A stretch of 64,000 nt of DNA from Flagellimonas lutaonensis (GTDB taxonomy: Bacteria > Bacteroidota > Bacteroidia > Flavobacteriales > Flavobacteriaceae), in NCBI RefSeq assembly GCF_000963865.1, contig NZ_CP011071.1, positions 372,001-436,000 of the forward strand, given 5' to 3'. The notes under the pieces are model-generated. The model had not been told where the DNA came from, did no database searches, and saw only the letters and a list, made by a program, of their open reading frames with translations. The position numbers and the translations under genes were made by a program. This document shows positions 46,385 to 54,738 of the stretch, piece by piece (the stretch's first letter is position 1; each line of letters opens with the position of its first letter).

Positions 46385-46731
46385 GATGTTTTATTTTGTC
46401 TTTATTATTAAAACGGGCAGGTGTATTTCAACCACGGAATGAATCGCTGAAAACCCCTTATTTTTCGGTATCTGTCGCAATCTCGGACAAAGTGGAAGCA
46501 AACATCGATAAACGGCAAGGGGCCGTTTTACACTTAATCGGCCAAAAAGGTATTTGACCGAAGTATCGGAAATCTGAAATTCGTCAAAAGAAAGTCTTTT
46601 GACCTAATATGTAACCAAGGTTATTGGTCTATGGTCTGCTTGGCCAATCTATAGCCAATAAAAATAGTAGCAACAATAAATAGGCTGCAGGTCAAAAAAA
46701 TCGATAGCAATAAAAGTATCATAGTGCAAGG
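46385..46731. other. 347-bp intergenic stretch between the small secreted-protein genes
   Basis: From 46385 to 46620 I see no gene, RNA or terminator. From 46621 to 46722 there is a candidate 33-residue microprotein on the minus strand, listed separately. Confidence 0.5.
46621..46722 (-). CDS. Candidate 33-residue membrane microprotein
   Basis: Minus-strand ATG at 46722 opens 33 codons ending at TAA (46621-46623): MILLLLSIFLTCSLFIVATI then FIGYRLAKQTIDQ, a single hydrophobic helix with a short basic tail. It starts 9 bp after the stop of the small secreted-protein gene at 46732, so it could be translated from the same mRNA. No clear ribosome binding site is seen. The frame is short enough to arise by chance. 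Confidence 0.35.
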   Translation of the reverse strand: MILLLLSIFLTCSLFIVATIFIGYRLAKQTIDQ

Positions 46732-46968
46732 TTAGGCCAATTTGGCGCGGTTTCTCTTGGTTCTGAAAGAAAGCTCTTTTTTGACCCTAGAATTCTTGAA
46801 CATATAAAGCCTTGATACTTTATGGCGTTTCTTGAAAATCTTTTTGGTCTCTACTTTCTCAACGGTGATGGTCTGAACCGCATTCTCAACCGCTGTGCCC
46901 TTTGCTTCTTGTGCAGAGGCTATAACTCCGAAGAAAACTATTGCGATAATGGTTAAGATTGCTTTCAT
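46732..46968 (-). CDS. Small secreted protein with basic C-terminal motif, copy 2
   Basis: A 78-residue protein: signal peptide (MKAILTIIAIVFFGVIASAQ), a threonine/valine-rich linker, and KKIFKKRHKVSRLYMFKNSR with VKKELSFRTKRNRAKLA. It is more basic than copy 1 and shares the last 27 residues in pattern. The conserved tail suggests a common binding partner or function, which is unknown. Confidence 0.75.
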   Translation of the reverse strand: MKAILTIIAIVFFGVIASAQEAKGTAVENAVQTITVEKVETKKIFKKRHKVSRLYMFKNSRVKKELSFRTKRNRAKLA

Positions 46969-47157
46969 GACTTGGGGTCTTTTACTGATATAAAATTACC
47001 CCAGGCCCATAGCCAGTAGCGATTTAACTCGCTTTGACGCTGATTTTATCGATTAAAAACCTTGAAAACGATGAAGTGTAAAAAAGTATCGATGACCGTT
47101 TTTGGGCCACCTGACAACATATCGAAATAGCGTACCGTTCATCGAACATGTAAAGGC

Positions 47158-47847
47158 CTATAGTTGGAAGAATAGGGCCGGATCGGGACAGTTTTTTTGA
47201 TAAAATGCGATTTTTTCTGCACTGCAAACCCCGGGATAATCACCTTGGCACCCCTGAAGGTCTAGAATCAATTGAAAATGCAGGTGGGGCGCATAGTTGA
47301 CATTGATATCAGTTGTGCCGAGATAGGCAAGCACCTCGCCTTTGGCAAATGGTTTTCCCTTAAAAAGCCCAGACAGCGATTCAACAGACAAGTGTCCATA
47401 AAGGCTGTAAAAAACAACTCCTTGGGGCAAATGGTGCTCAAGAATAATGGTCGGGCCATAATTGCCCTTGTCCGCATTATTTTTAAAACTGTGAACCATA
47501 CCCCCAAAAGGCACCACGACCTTGGTACCCGCCTCGCACCAAAAATCCACTCCCAAGTGTATGTCGCGCACCTCCCCTTCTGAAAATCTTCCAGAATTGG
47601 CATAGAGATTCCTTTTTTCAAGATATCCACCATAGGCCACCTGTGCATTGTTTCTTTTCAGAACAGCATCAATATACCGTTGACATGCCTCAGGATTGGA
47701 AAGGGCCACATTCTCCAACTTTTTGTTTTCCACTGATAAATCTATTGGGCAATATTTTTCAAAAGGGATGGCCCCATCCAATGGCAAGACTGGTTTGTTT
47801 TTACCAAAACCATCTGCAAATAAATCTTCAACAGACATCGTGTTCAC
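47158..47847 (-). CDS. M23-family peptidase, apparently cytoplasmic
   Basis: A 229-residue protein with no signal peptide; start ATG at 47847 or the in-frame Met at 47838. The LytM zinc motif is IHLGVDFWCEAG (His, Asp) with YGHLS and PHLHFQLI (last zinc His). It is a peptidoglycan-endopeptidase fold, but lacking export signals its target may be cytoplasmic or the signal non-classical. It is divergent from the UPF0173 gene. Confidence 0.88.
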   Translation of the reverse strand: MNTMSVEDLFADGFGKNKPVLPLDGAIPFEKYCPIDLSVENKKLENVALSNPEACQRYIDAVLKRNNAQVAYGGYLEKRNLYANSGRFSEGEVRDIHLGVDFWCEAGTKVVVPFGGMVHSFKNNADKGNYGPTIILEHHLPQGVVFYSLYGHLSVESLSGLFKGKPFAKGEVLAYLGTTDINVNYAPHLHFQLILDLQGCQGDYPGVCSAEKIAFYQKNCPDPALFFQL

Positions 47848-47964
47848 GCTAACAAAGTTGATTTTAAAGATAGGATTGTTATGCCAAAAATTGTGTGTTT
47901 CATTGTCAGTTTGATTAAATTAAGGGCTGCAAATAGCAATGTCGAATTATCAAATTATAAAACG

Positions 47965-48648
47965 ATGAAAATTACCTATTTAGGCCATGCTTGCTTTCAT
48001 ATTGAAATTAATGGCACCCACCTGATAGTCGACCCCTTTATCAATGGCAACGAATTGGCGAAAAACATAAAAATCAACTCTTTGAAAGCCGATTACATCT
48101 TGATTACCCACGGTCACCAAGACCATGTGCTCGATGTAGAGGCCATTGCAAACAACAATCCGAAAGCCACATTGGTCTCAAATTACGAGATCATCGAATG
48201 GTTTGGCCAGAAAGGGCTCAAGGGGCATCCGCTTAACCACGGGGGAAAGGTTTCTTTTGATTTCGGAACGGTAAAATACGTAAATGCCATTCACTCTAGT
48301 GTGCTTCCCGACGGTTCGTACGGTGGTAACCCAGGCGGATTTGTCATCACCGCCGGCGACAAATGTATCTATATTGCAGGCGATACGGCCCTTACCATGG
48401 ACATGAAATTGATTCCCGATATGGGCCATCGCATCGATTTGGCCATATTGCCCATTGGCGACAATTTTACCATGGGCTATGAAGACGCTGCACTAGCAGC
48501 TGATTTTGTAAAGTGTGACAAGGTCATTGGCTGTCATTACGATACCTTCCCACCCATCGAAATCGACAAAGAACGGGCACAGACCTATTTTTCATCCAAG
48601 GGTAAGATATTGCTGCTACCCAATATTGGGGGCACCATAACTATTTAA
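47965..48648 (+). CDS. UPF0173 metal-dependent hydrolase
   Basis: A 227-residue metallo-beta-lactamase-fold protein; ATG at 47965 (MKITYLGHACFHIEINGTHL) is the family start, and the open frame to 47881 is discarded. The metal site is ITHGHQDHVLD (His-x-His-x-Asp-His), with AGDTALTMDMKLI and GCHYDTFPPIE supplying later ligands. The family's physiological substrate is unknown; general hydrolase activity is inferred from the fold. Confidence 0.93.
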   Translation: MKITYLGHACFHIEINGTHLIVDPFINGNELAKNIKINSLKADYILITHGHQDHVLDVEAIANNNPKATLVSNYEIIEWFGQKGLKGHPLNHGGKVSFDFGTVKYVNAIHSSVLPDGSYGGNPGGFVITAGDKCIYIAGDTALTMDMKLIPDMGHRIDLAILPIGDNFTMGYEDAALAADFVKCDKVIGCHYDTFPPIEIDKERAQTYFSSKGKILLLPNIGGTITI

Positions 48649-48659
48649 TATACGACCAT

Positions 48660-49094
48660 ATGCATGTGGACACGTTTAAGATAGTCTCATCACCAGAGGT
48701 AAAAGCCGTGTTTGCTGGTTATCCAGATTTTGTGCGGCCCAAAATGGAAAGCCTCAGAAAATTGATACTCGAAGCTGCCCAGGAAACGGAGGGCATTGCC
48801 AAATTGGAAGAAACCCTAAAGTGGGGCGAGCCCAGTTACCTTACCAAAAACGGGAGTACCATACGAATTTACTGGAAGCCCAAAAAACGAAATCAATATG
48901 CCATCTATTTTAAATGCACGAGCAAGTTGGTGCCCTTCTTTAAAAAGGTGTACGACCAAGTGTTTACGTTCGAGGGCGATCGGGCCATTATATTTGAAAT
49001 GGACAATCCATTGCCAAAGAGTGAATTGAAGTGCTGTATTGTGGCGGGCCTGACCTACCATAAAGTGAAGAAAATGCCGCAGCTGGGTTTGTGA
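48660..49094 (+). CDS. DUF1801 domain-containing protein
   Basis: A 144-residue cytoplasmic protein of the YdhG/DUF1801 fold: YPDFVRPKMESLRKLILEAA, EETLKWGEPSYLTKNGSTIR and YFKCTSKLVPFFKKVY. The function of the family is unproven. It starts 11 bp after the UPF0173 stop, so probably the same transcript. The genes have no evident functional link. Confidence 0.88.
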   Translation: MHVDTFKIVSSPEVKAVFAGYPDFVRPKMESLRKLILEAAQETEGIAKLEETLKWGEPSYLTKNGSTIRIYWKPKKRNQYAIYFKCTSKLVPFFKKVYDQVFTFEGDRAIIFEMDNPLPKSELKCCIVAGLTYHKVKKMPQLGL

Positions 49095-49157
49095 TACTTA
49101 TGAAAAATGACTTGTTATGATTACCGACAGCATCCTACTAATTAGAAAATACCACCT

Positions 49158-49835
49158 ATGACACGAAGCACACTCATGGCAATGGCCCTACTGATCTCGT
49201 TCAGTTGCCAACCCAAAAAGACGGAGAAGCAGTCTGAAATGGTTGTGGAGGCAAAAACAGAAAAAACGTCGCTAACGGCAGAACAATTGCAACAATACGA
49301 GACGGCCTACTTTGCCAGTGGCTGCTTTTGGTGCGTAGAGGCCATTTTTGAAAGTGTCAAGGGCGTAAAAGAGGTGTTCTCAGGCTATTCGGGTGGCACC
49401 GAGACCAACCCCACCTACGAAGATGTGGCCTATGGCCGAACCAGTCATGCCGAGGCGGTTCAGGTCTATTACGACCCAAAGACCATTACTTTTCAACAGT
49501 TGGTGCAGGTATTCTTTGGTTCGCACGATCCTACTTCGTTAAACAGACAAGGCCCCGATAGGGGTCCGCAGTACCGTTCCATCGCTTTTTATAAGAATAC
49601 GGAGGAAAAGAAAATCATTGAAGATTATATTGCCCAATTGGAACAAGAAAAGGTCTATGACCGGCCGATTGTCACCGAAGTGACAAAATTCGACAAGTTT
49701 TGGAAGGCCGAGAAATACCATCAAGATTATGAGCGAAAAAATCCAAACAACCCTTACATTCGGGCCGTATCGATTCCACGATTGAACCGTTTCAAGAAAA
49801 ATTTTCAGTCTTTTTTAAAGGAAGGGACGCATTAG
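49158..49835 (+). CDS. msrA: Peptide-methionine (S)-S-oxide reductase MsrA, lipoprotein
   Basis: A 225-residue enzyme that reduces methionine S-sulfoxide in proteins. N-terminal lipoprotein signal (MTRSTLMAMALLISFSC, Cys17) places it in the periplasm or outer membrane. The catalytic motif is GCFWCVEAIFE, followed by SGYSGGTETNPTYEDVAYGRTSHAEAVQVYYDP. No MsrB is fused or adjacent; resolving cysteines are not evident near the end. A periplasmic MsrA protects exported proteins. Confidence 0.95.
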   Translation: MTRSTLMAMALLISFSCQPKKTEKQSEMVVEAKTEKTSLTAEQLQQYETAYFASGCFWCVEAIFESVKGVKEVFSGYSGGTETNPTYEDVAYGRTSHAEAVQVYYDPKTITFQQLVQVFFGSHDPTSLNRQGPDRGPQYRSIAFYKNTEEKKIIEDYIAQLEQEKVYDRPIVTEVTKFDKFWKAEKYHQDYERKNPNNPYIRAVSIPRLNRFKKNFQSFLKEGTH

Positions 49836-49882
49836 CAGGACTTGGAAAGAAAGGTGCTTGAATTGGGACGCCTTTTTGCGGT

Positions 49883-51340
49883 CTAGTCCTTCAAAACCAC
49901 CTCACTGTATTTCGAGTTTACGGTAATGGTCTTGCCCGAATCCGGTTTCAGCAAATAACCCTCATGGGTCACCAGATTGGCATTATTAATACGGCTCATC
50001 TTCAACCCTGAAGGGTAACTGATGGTTGACTTTGTACCGTCTAAATGCAATGAGACCGCTGTTTTGGGCAGGTTGCAGCTAAACTCACCATTTTTGACCG
50101 TCACGTTTACATCAGAGAAACCGTTTGAAATGGCGTTGATGGCCAAATCACCCAAATGATTGGTGACATAGGCCCTGTCGTTCACTTTGTCGATGATGAT
50201 ACTCGAAGAGTTCGCGATAAGCACTAGGTCGTCAACCTCTTTCAAACTAACGAGGTCTGCGTAATCGGTCTTTAGGTCGCCCAGCCGCCATTTTTCTACT
50301 ACCACAGGGGTATAAGAAGCCCTTATGTTGGTTTGCTCCCCGTCGATGGTAGCGGCAAGCAAGCTTGCATATTGCAAGCTTGCGTTGATGTTCTTGGTGG
50401 TCGCTGCCAATTTCACCTCACCGTGCCGTACGTTCATTTTCAGTTTGACCGATTTCGGCATTTTTATCTTAATTGTTTTTTTGATCTTGTATTTTTTGCT
50501 CTCCCCATCGGATGGAAAGAAAAACACATCGGGCGCCTCGCCTTTTTGCCTTGAAATAATGACATTTCGCTGCTCTTCACGAATTTGTTCACGAATGTCT
50601 TGTCGCTGCTCCCTGAGGGCTTCACGCTGCTCTTGCAAAGCCTGACGCTGTTCCTCGCGGGCGGCCCTTATTTCCTCCATGGCCTTTTCGCGCTCTTCTT
50701 TGCGTTCTTCAAGGCGTTGTTTCATCTCTTTGGAACGCTCTTTCATCTCTTCGCTCCATTCCTCAAAACGCTCCCGATACTCTTCGTCAAAATTCTTGTC
50801 GAATTCCTTTTTCCATTTTTTCAGGTATTTGTCGCCATCTTTTTGATAGGCCTTATAATCAAAATCCTTGAATGGCATGGGGGGCATTGGTGGCATGGGG
50901 GGCATTTTGGGCATCACCGCCAATTCGGGCATTTCGGGCAATTCGGGTATTTCAAGATCCAAAAAGAGGGGCTCCACATCAGGAACGACAAAATTAAAAT
51001 TCTCTCCCCTGAATGAATACGCCCATGAGTTTTTACCTAGGGTACTCACCTCAATTTCACGGCTGTTGCCCTTGATCTCGATAGGCGGGCGGTCAAAATA
51101 CTTTTTTGCCTCCTCGTCAGACGCACCCTCAAATTCGACCACGGCAGTGATTTCGACCTGGTTTTTGTCCCATGTTTCAAATTCGATGTCGGTGTGCGTG
51201 GTATTAATTTCAAGCACGGCTTCATCGCCTACATTGAAGGTCTCTTTGTAGGTCTTCGATTGTTTTTGGGCAGTGAGCCCGGATGCTGCCAAGAAGACAA
51301 CCCCCAAAAAGTTAGATAATATGATTCGATTGCTGTTCAT
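49883..51340 (-). CDS. DUF4097-like secreted protein with Pro/Met repeat and charged helix
   Basis: A 485-residue exported protein (signal peptide about 1-25). It opens with a beta region (30-130). A PELPEMPELAVMPKMPPMPP stretch follows (132-157), then a long charged helix rich in Glu, Arg, Lys and Gln (165-265). The C-terminal half (285-485) is a repetitive beta domain of DUF4097/bactofilin-like type. The mix is unusual. It overlaps the anti-sigma-like gene upstream by 29 bp, so it is the likely effector of the sigma factor at 51886-52431. Confidence 0.82.
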   Translation of the reverse strand: MNSNRIILSNFLGVVFLAASGLTAQKQSKTYKETFNVGDEAVLEINTTHTDIEFETWDKNQVEITAVVEFEGASDEEAKKYFDRPPIEIKGNSREIEVSTLGKNSWAYSFRGENFNFVVPDVEPLFLDLEIPELPEMPELAVMPKMPPMPPMPPMPFKDFDYKAYQKDGDKYLKKWKKEFDKNFDEEYRERFEEWSEEMKERSKEMKQRLEERKEEREKAMEEIRAAREEQRQALQEQREALREQRQDIREQIREEQRNVIISRQKGEAPDVFFFPSDGESKKYKIKKTIKIKMPKSVKLKMNVRHGEVKLAATTKNINASLQYASLLAATIDGEQTNIRASYTPVVVEKWRLGDLKTDYADLVSLKEVDDLVLIANSSSIIIDKVNDRAYVTNHLGDLAINAISNGFSDVNVTVKNGEFSCNLPKTAVSLHLDGTKSTISYPSGLKMSRINNANLVTHEGYLLKPDSGKTITVNSKYSEVVLKD

Positions 51341-51902
51341 TTTTTGATGATTTTAATTGGTTCAACTTTGTTTTCAATTTTTGCAGTAACTGTAATCTGA
51401 GCTGTAGGTTTTTTATCAGTGCCGTTATGGTCTGGTCATTGGGGCCCACTTCGTTCAGTTCTTGGTTCAGTTTTTTATATTCCGCATCCAGTTCGGCCAA
51501 CTGCTCCATATAGCCATCGACCAAGGCCTTGTTTTCGTCGGAGACATCTAAACTGGCCAACTCCATATTGATATTGGCCACATAGTAGGCCTCTACCTTT
51601 TGCAGATCGGGCGAAAGGTCGCCCAACGAAATGTTTGGCTGTGCTTGTTCTGTATTTGCCCGGTCGACCGTGGTGGTCTTTATATTATCACTGGCACTGT
51701 TTCGCGTAAAGAGAAACGCACCGACACCTATCAACACCACGACAGTAGCCGCGATCTGAAGCCAAACCATAGGGTTTCGTTTTTTGGTTTGGGGCATGGC
51801 GGCTTCCAGTTTGTCGAAGAACCGCTCTTCGTGCCCATCCCTCATGTTGAAGGCTTGTTTTTTTCGTTCTTCCTCAAAAAGTTTTTTAAGATCCTGTGCC
51901 AT
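51312..51902 (-). CDS. Anti-sigma-factor-like membrane protein
   Basis: A 196-residue protein: a cytoplasmic N-terminus (MAQDLKKLFEEERKKQAFNM, about 1-44), one membrane helix (WLQIAATVVVLIGVGAFLF, about 47-65) and a periplasmic helical part with a predicted coiled coil. The layout is that of an anti-sigma factor for the sigma gene it overlaps by 17 bp. No zinc-finger motif is seen, so the role is inferred from gene order and topology. Confidence 0.82.
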   Translation of the reverse strand: MAQDLKKLFEEERKKQAFNMRDGHEERFFDKLEAAMPQTKKRNPMVWLQIAATVVVLIGVGAFLFTRNSASDNIKTTTVDRANTEQAQPNISLGDLSPDLQKVEAYYVANINMELASLDVSDENKALVDGYMEQLAELDAEYKKLNQELNEVGPNDQTITALIKNLQLRLQLLQKLKTKLNQLKSSKNEQQSNHII

Positions 51903-52431
51903 AACTTTTGTCTTTGAGCATTTCTTTTATGTATCCTTTTCCGCGCAATAACCGTGTTCTCGAAGTGGTCTCGGTAATATTGAGTATTTCTGCAATCTCG
52001 TTATGGTCATATCCTTCCACCAAAAACAATTGTACCACATATCGATACTTCTCGGGCAGTCGGTTTATGGCCTGTTTAACCTTATCTAGCGATACCCCAT
52101 CGCTCACCGTCCAGTCCTCCTGCTCGTCTGCAACCCTCATATACCCCTCGTTCAATGCTATCGAATTCATTTTTTTTGTCTTGAGAAAGTCAATGCTTCC
52201 GTTGACCACTATTCGCTTTAACCACGCCCCGAAAGACACCTCGCCCCTGTATTGTTCGATGCGTTGAAAAGCCTTGACAAACGATTCTTGCAATATGTCC
52301 TCAGCGTCGTGCTCGTTACCCAAAAAACGCATGGCCACACAGAACATTCCTTCGGCATATTTTCGGTACAGGTCCATCTGGGCCTTCCTATCGTTTGCCT
52401 TACATCGTTCTACAAGTTCAACCTGTAACAT
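51886..52431 (-). CDS. RNA polymerase sigma-70 factor, ECF type
   Basis: A 181-residue sigma factor. Region 2 shows GNEHDAEDILQESFVKAFQRIEQYRG and FGAWLKRIVVNGSIDFL; region 4 shows LPEKYRYVVQLFLVEGYDHNEIAEILNITE followed by TTSRTRLLRG. It heads a three-gene operon (sigma, anti-sigma-like, beta-repeat effector) with overlapping ends. It probably senses an envelope signal through the membrane partner. Start ATG at 52431. Confidence 0.94.
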   Translation of the reverse strand: MLQVELVERCKANDRKAQMDLYRKYAEGMFCVAMRFLGNEHDAEDILQESFVKAFQRIEQYRGEVSFGAWLKRIVVNGSIDFLKTKKMNSIALNEGYMRVADEQEDWTVSDGVSLDKVKQAINRLPEKYRYVVQLFLVEGYDHNEIAEILNITETTSRTRLLRGKGYIKEMLKDKSYGTGS

Positions 52432-52534
52432 GGTCAGTTTTCGGGTTTGTTCAGTTGTTGCACACTTAAAGGACGACCAAAAAAAAGCAGCGTTGCAAAA
52501 AAGATTATTTTTAGGCCCTTTTTAACAATATTTC

Positions 52535-53443
52535 TTGAAGCAAGTTACTTTAAATAATGGGGTCATTGCGCTAAAGGTACTCGATTACGGTGCTTTGATA
52601 CAAGAGCTTTGGGTGCCTGATGCATTCGGAAAAAAGCGCAATGTGGTGGTCGGATTCCACCGACCTACCGATTACCTAGCAGACCAGTACTGTCTTGGGG
52701 CCTCGGTGGGCAGATTTGCAGGAAGAATTTCTGGGAAGGGATTTGAACTTGAAGGTACGTTTTACCCACTGCACCACAAAAACGGGGTGCATTTACATGG
52801 CGGCAAAGAAGGATTTCAAAAGAAATACTGGCAGATTACCCAAATTGACGAGGGCCAGCACCCTTTTATTGAGCTCACCTATCTGAGCAAAGATATGGAA
52901 GAGGGCTACCCGGGCAACCTCAAGGCCAGCATTCGTTATCAATTGATAGAGAACGCCCTGCACATTACCTATTCGGCGACTACTGATAAAACAACGATAG
53001 TCAACCTCACCAACCACTCCTATTTTAAGTTGGACAGTGCCCCTACCATTGCCGAACATCTGTTGAAACTGAACAGCATGTCTTTTTTGGAAACCCATGC
53101 AAACTTGCTGCCCACAGGAAACATCTTGTCGGTCAGTAATACATCTTACGACTTTCGTATGGAACGACCTATTGGAGAACCGCTGTTTGATACGCCCATG
53201 GTGCTTGAGAACAACAAAGGGTTTGCCGCTGAATTGACCTCTACCGTTTCGGGCATTACAATGGGCGTTGCCACCGACCAACCGGCTATGGTGGTGTATA
53301 CGCCAAAACGGTTTTCGGGTATTTGTTTTGAGACCCAAAATTTTCCCGATGCGCCAAACCATAGGCATTTTCCGTCTGCAGTGCTGCGACCGGGAGACGT
53401 ATATCGAAACGAAACGAAACTTGCGTTTGGCCGCTGTTCTTGA
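52535..53443 (+). CDS. galM: Aldose 1-epimerase
   Basis: A 302-residue mutarotase that equilibrates alpha and beta aldose anomers. It has VHLHGGKEGFQKKYW, the catalytic His in NLTNHSYFKL and the catalytic Glu in CFETQNFPDAPNHRHFPSAV near the end. The start is TTG at 52535: the in-frame TAA at 52523 lies just upstream and the next in-frame Met is internal to the fold. No sugar-operon genes flank it. Confidence 0.93.
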   Translation: MKQVTLNNGVIALKVLDYGALIQELWVPDAFGKKRNVVVGFHRPTDYLADQYCLGASVGRFAGRISGKGFELEGTFYPLHHKNGVHLHGGKEGFQKKYWQITQIDEGQHPFIELTYLSKDMEEGYPGNLKASIRYQLIENALHITYSATTDKTTIVNLTNHSYFKLDSAPTIAEHLLKLNSMSFLETHANLLPTGNILSVSNTSYDFRMERPIGEPLFDTPMVLENNKGFAAELTSTVSGITMGVATDQPAMVVYTPKRFSGICFETQNFPDAPNHRHFPSAVLRPGDVYRNETKLAFGRCS

Positions 53444-53485
53444 CTTGAACCCAAACTTGTTACCTTAGTACCGGCAAAGAATTTT

Positions 53486-54529
53486 TTGTTTAAAAAAGTA
53501 CCACAAATAGCATCCAAAGAGAACATATCAAAAATCAAGCGGCTTAGAGAGCAGGCCCTTTCAGTCGACCACTTGGTCGATGGTATTTTCAAGGGCGACA
53601 AAACTGCTTTGGCACGGGCCATTACACTGGTCGAAAGCTCGGCCCAAGAACACCTTCAAAAAGCTGAGGCCATTATCGAAAAATGTCTCTCAAAAAAGAG
53701 TCATAGTGTACGCATCGGCATAACGGGCGTACCCGGTGTCGGCAAGAGTACCTTTATCGAGGTGTTTGGCAAAATGCTCACAGAAAAGGGTAAAAAGGTA
53801 GCGGTTTTGGCGGTGGATCCCTCCAGTTCGTTGAGCAAGGGCAGCATCTTGGGTGACAAGACCCGCATGCAGACCCTTGCCAGAGATCCCAATGCATTTA
53901 TACGCCCCTCCCCTGCGGGTGACTCGCTTGGTGGTGTGGCACAAAAGACGAGGGAGGCCATGATCCTCTGCGAGGCGGCAGGACACGACATCATTTTGGT
54001 AGAAACGGTCGGTGTGGGCCAAAGTGAAACGGCCGTACATGGTATGGTCGATTTTTTCCTTTTGTTGAAACTTGCCGGCAGTGGCGATGAATTACAGGGC
54101 ATAAAACGGGGCATCATTGAAATGGCAGATGCCATTGTGATCAACAAGGCCGATGGCCCAAATGAAGAACAGGCAAACTGGGCAAAGACAGAGTTTACAA
54201 GGGCCCTGCACCTATATCCCCCAAAGAAAAACGAATGGACCCCAAAGGTGCTGACCTGTTCAGCTACTGAAAACAAGGGCATTATAGAAATATGGCAATT
54301 GATAAAAGACTTTGTTGCATTGACAAAGCAAAATGGTTCGTTCGTAGACAACAGGGTGCGCCAGAGAAAAAACTGGTTTTTGCAGGGGGTCGATGAACAT
54401 CTTAAGAGGCAATTCTATTCTGGCCAATCATCAAAAAGCCTTCTCAAGAAATACCTTTCAATGGTCGAAAAGGGCAAAATGGCCCCATCACACGCCATTC
54501 GAAAGTTGTTTGCTGAGTATAGGCAGTAA
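53486..54529 (+). CDS. meaB: Methylmalonyl-CoA mutase-associated GTPase MeaB
   Basis: A 347-residue G3E GTPase that loads adenosylcobalamin onto and protects methylmalonyl-CoA mutase. The P-loop is GVPGVGKST (about residues 78-86), then AVDPSSSLSKGSILGDKTRM and ETVGVGQSE (switch). The DGIFKGDKTALARAITLVES motif sits near 30-50. The start is TTG at 53486; the N-terminal MFKKVPQIASKENISKIKRL is plausible. Together with the adenosyltransferase at 35950-36510 it implies a propionate or methylmalonyl-CoA pathway. The mutase itself is not in the window. Confidence 0.95.
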   Translation: MFKKVPQIASKENISKIKRLREQALSVDHLVDGIFKGDKTALARAITLVESSAQEHLQKAEAIIEKCLSKKSHSVRIGITGVPGVGKSTFIEVFGKMLTEKGKKVAVLAVDPSSSLSKGSILGDKTRMQTLARDPNAFIRPSPAGDSLGGVAQKTREAMILCEAAGHDIILVETVGVGQSETAVHGMVDFFLLLKLAGSGDELQGIKRGIIEMADAIVINKADGPNEEQANWAKTEFTRALHLYPPKKNEWTPKVLTCSATENKGIIEIWQLIKDFVALTKQNGSFVDNRVRQRKNWFLQGVDEHLKRQFYSGQSSKSLLKKYLSMVEKGKMAPSHAIRKLFAEYRQ

Positions 54530-54738
54530 GCAGTGAACAGTCGGCAATCGTTGTTCGCAAGACTTAAAACAAACAATTCGTGGTTATTCGTGAAATTCGT
54601 TTCCAATAAAGAACAAGGCTACAAACCTTAAATTCCAAATTTCAAAACCCTATACGGAAGGCTGTAGCCTGAAACCTCTGGGCCTTGAGCTTCGAACCTA
54701 GAAAAAAAAGGTAAATTTGCCGCGAAGACGACCCTAAC
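54530..54738. repeat. Intergenic region with ATTCGTG repeat and hairpins
   Basis: ATTCGTG occurs at 54576-54582 and 54586-54592, with ATTCGT again at 54595-54600. AGGCTACA (54616-54623) pairs with TGTAGCCT (54663-54670), and AGGCTGTAGCCT at 54659-54670 forms its own small hairpin. A -7-like TAAATTTG is at 54712-54719, but the nearest TTG is too far (24 bp) for confidence. Confidence 0.4.

Noticed and set aside
47024-47227. Minus-strand frame containing GLYMF, like the tail of the small secreted proteins
   Set aside because: Only a few residues match the LYMFKNSR tail; the rest has no similarity, so a third decayed copy is not supported.
50585-51016. Long plus-strand frame antisense to the charged-helix protein
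   Set aside because: Its Phe/Leu-rich composition is the complement of the Glu/Arg/Lys-rich helix, as expected of a shadow frame.
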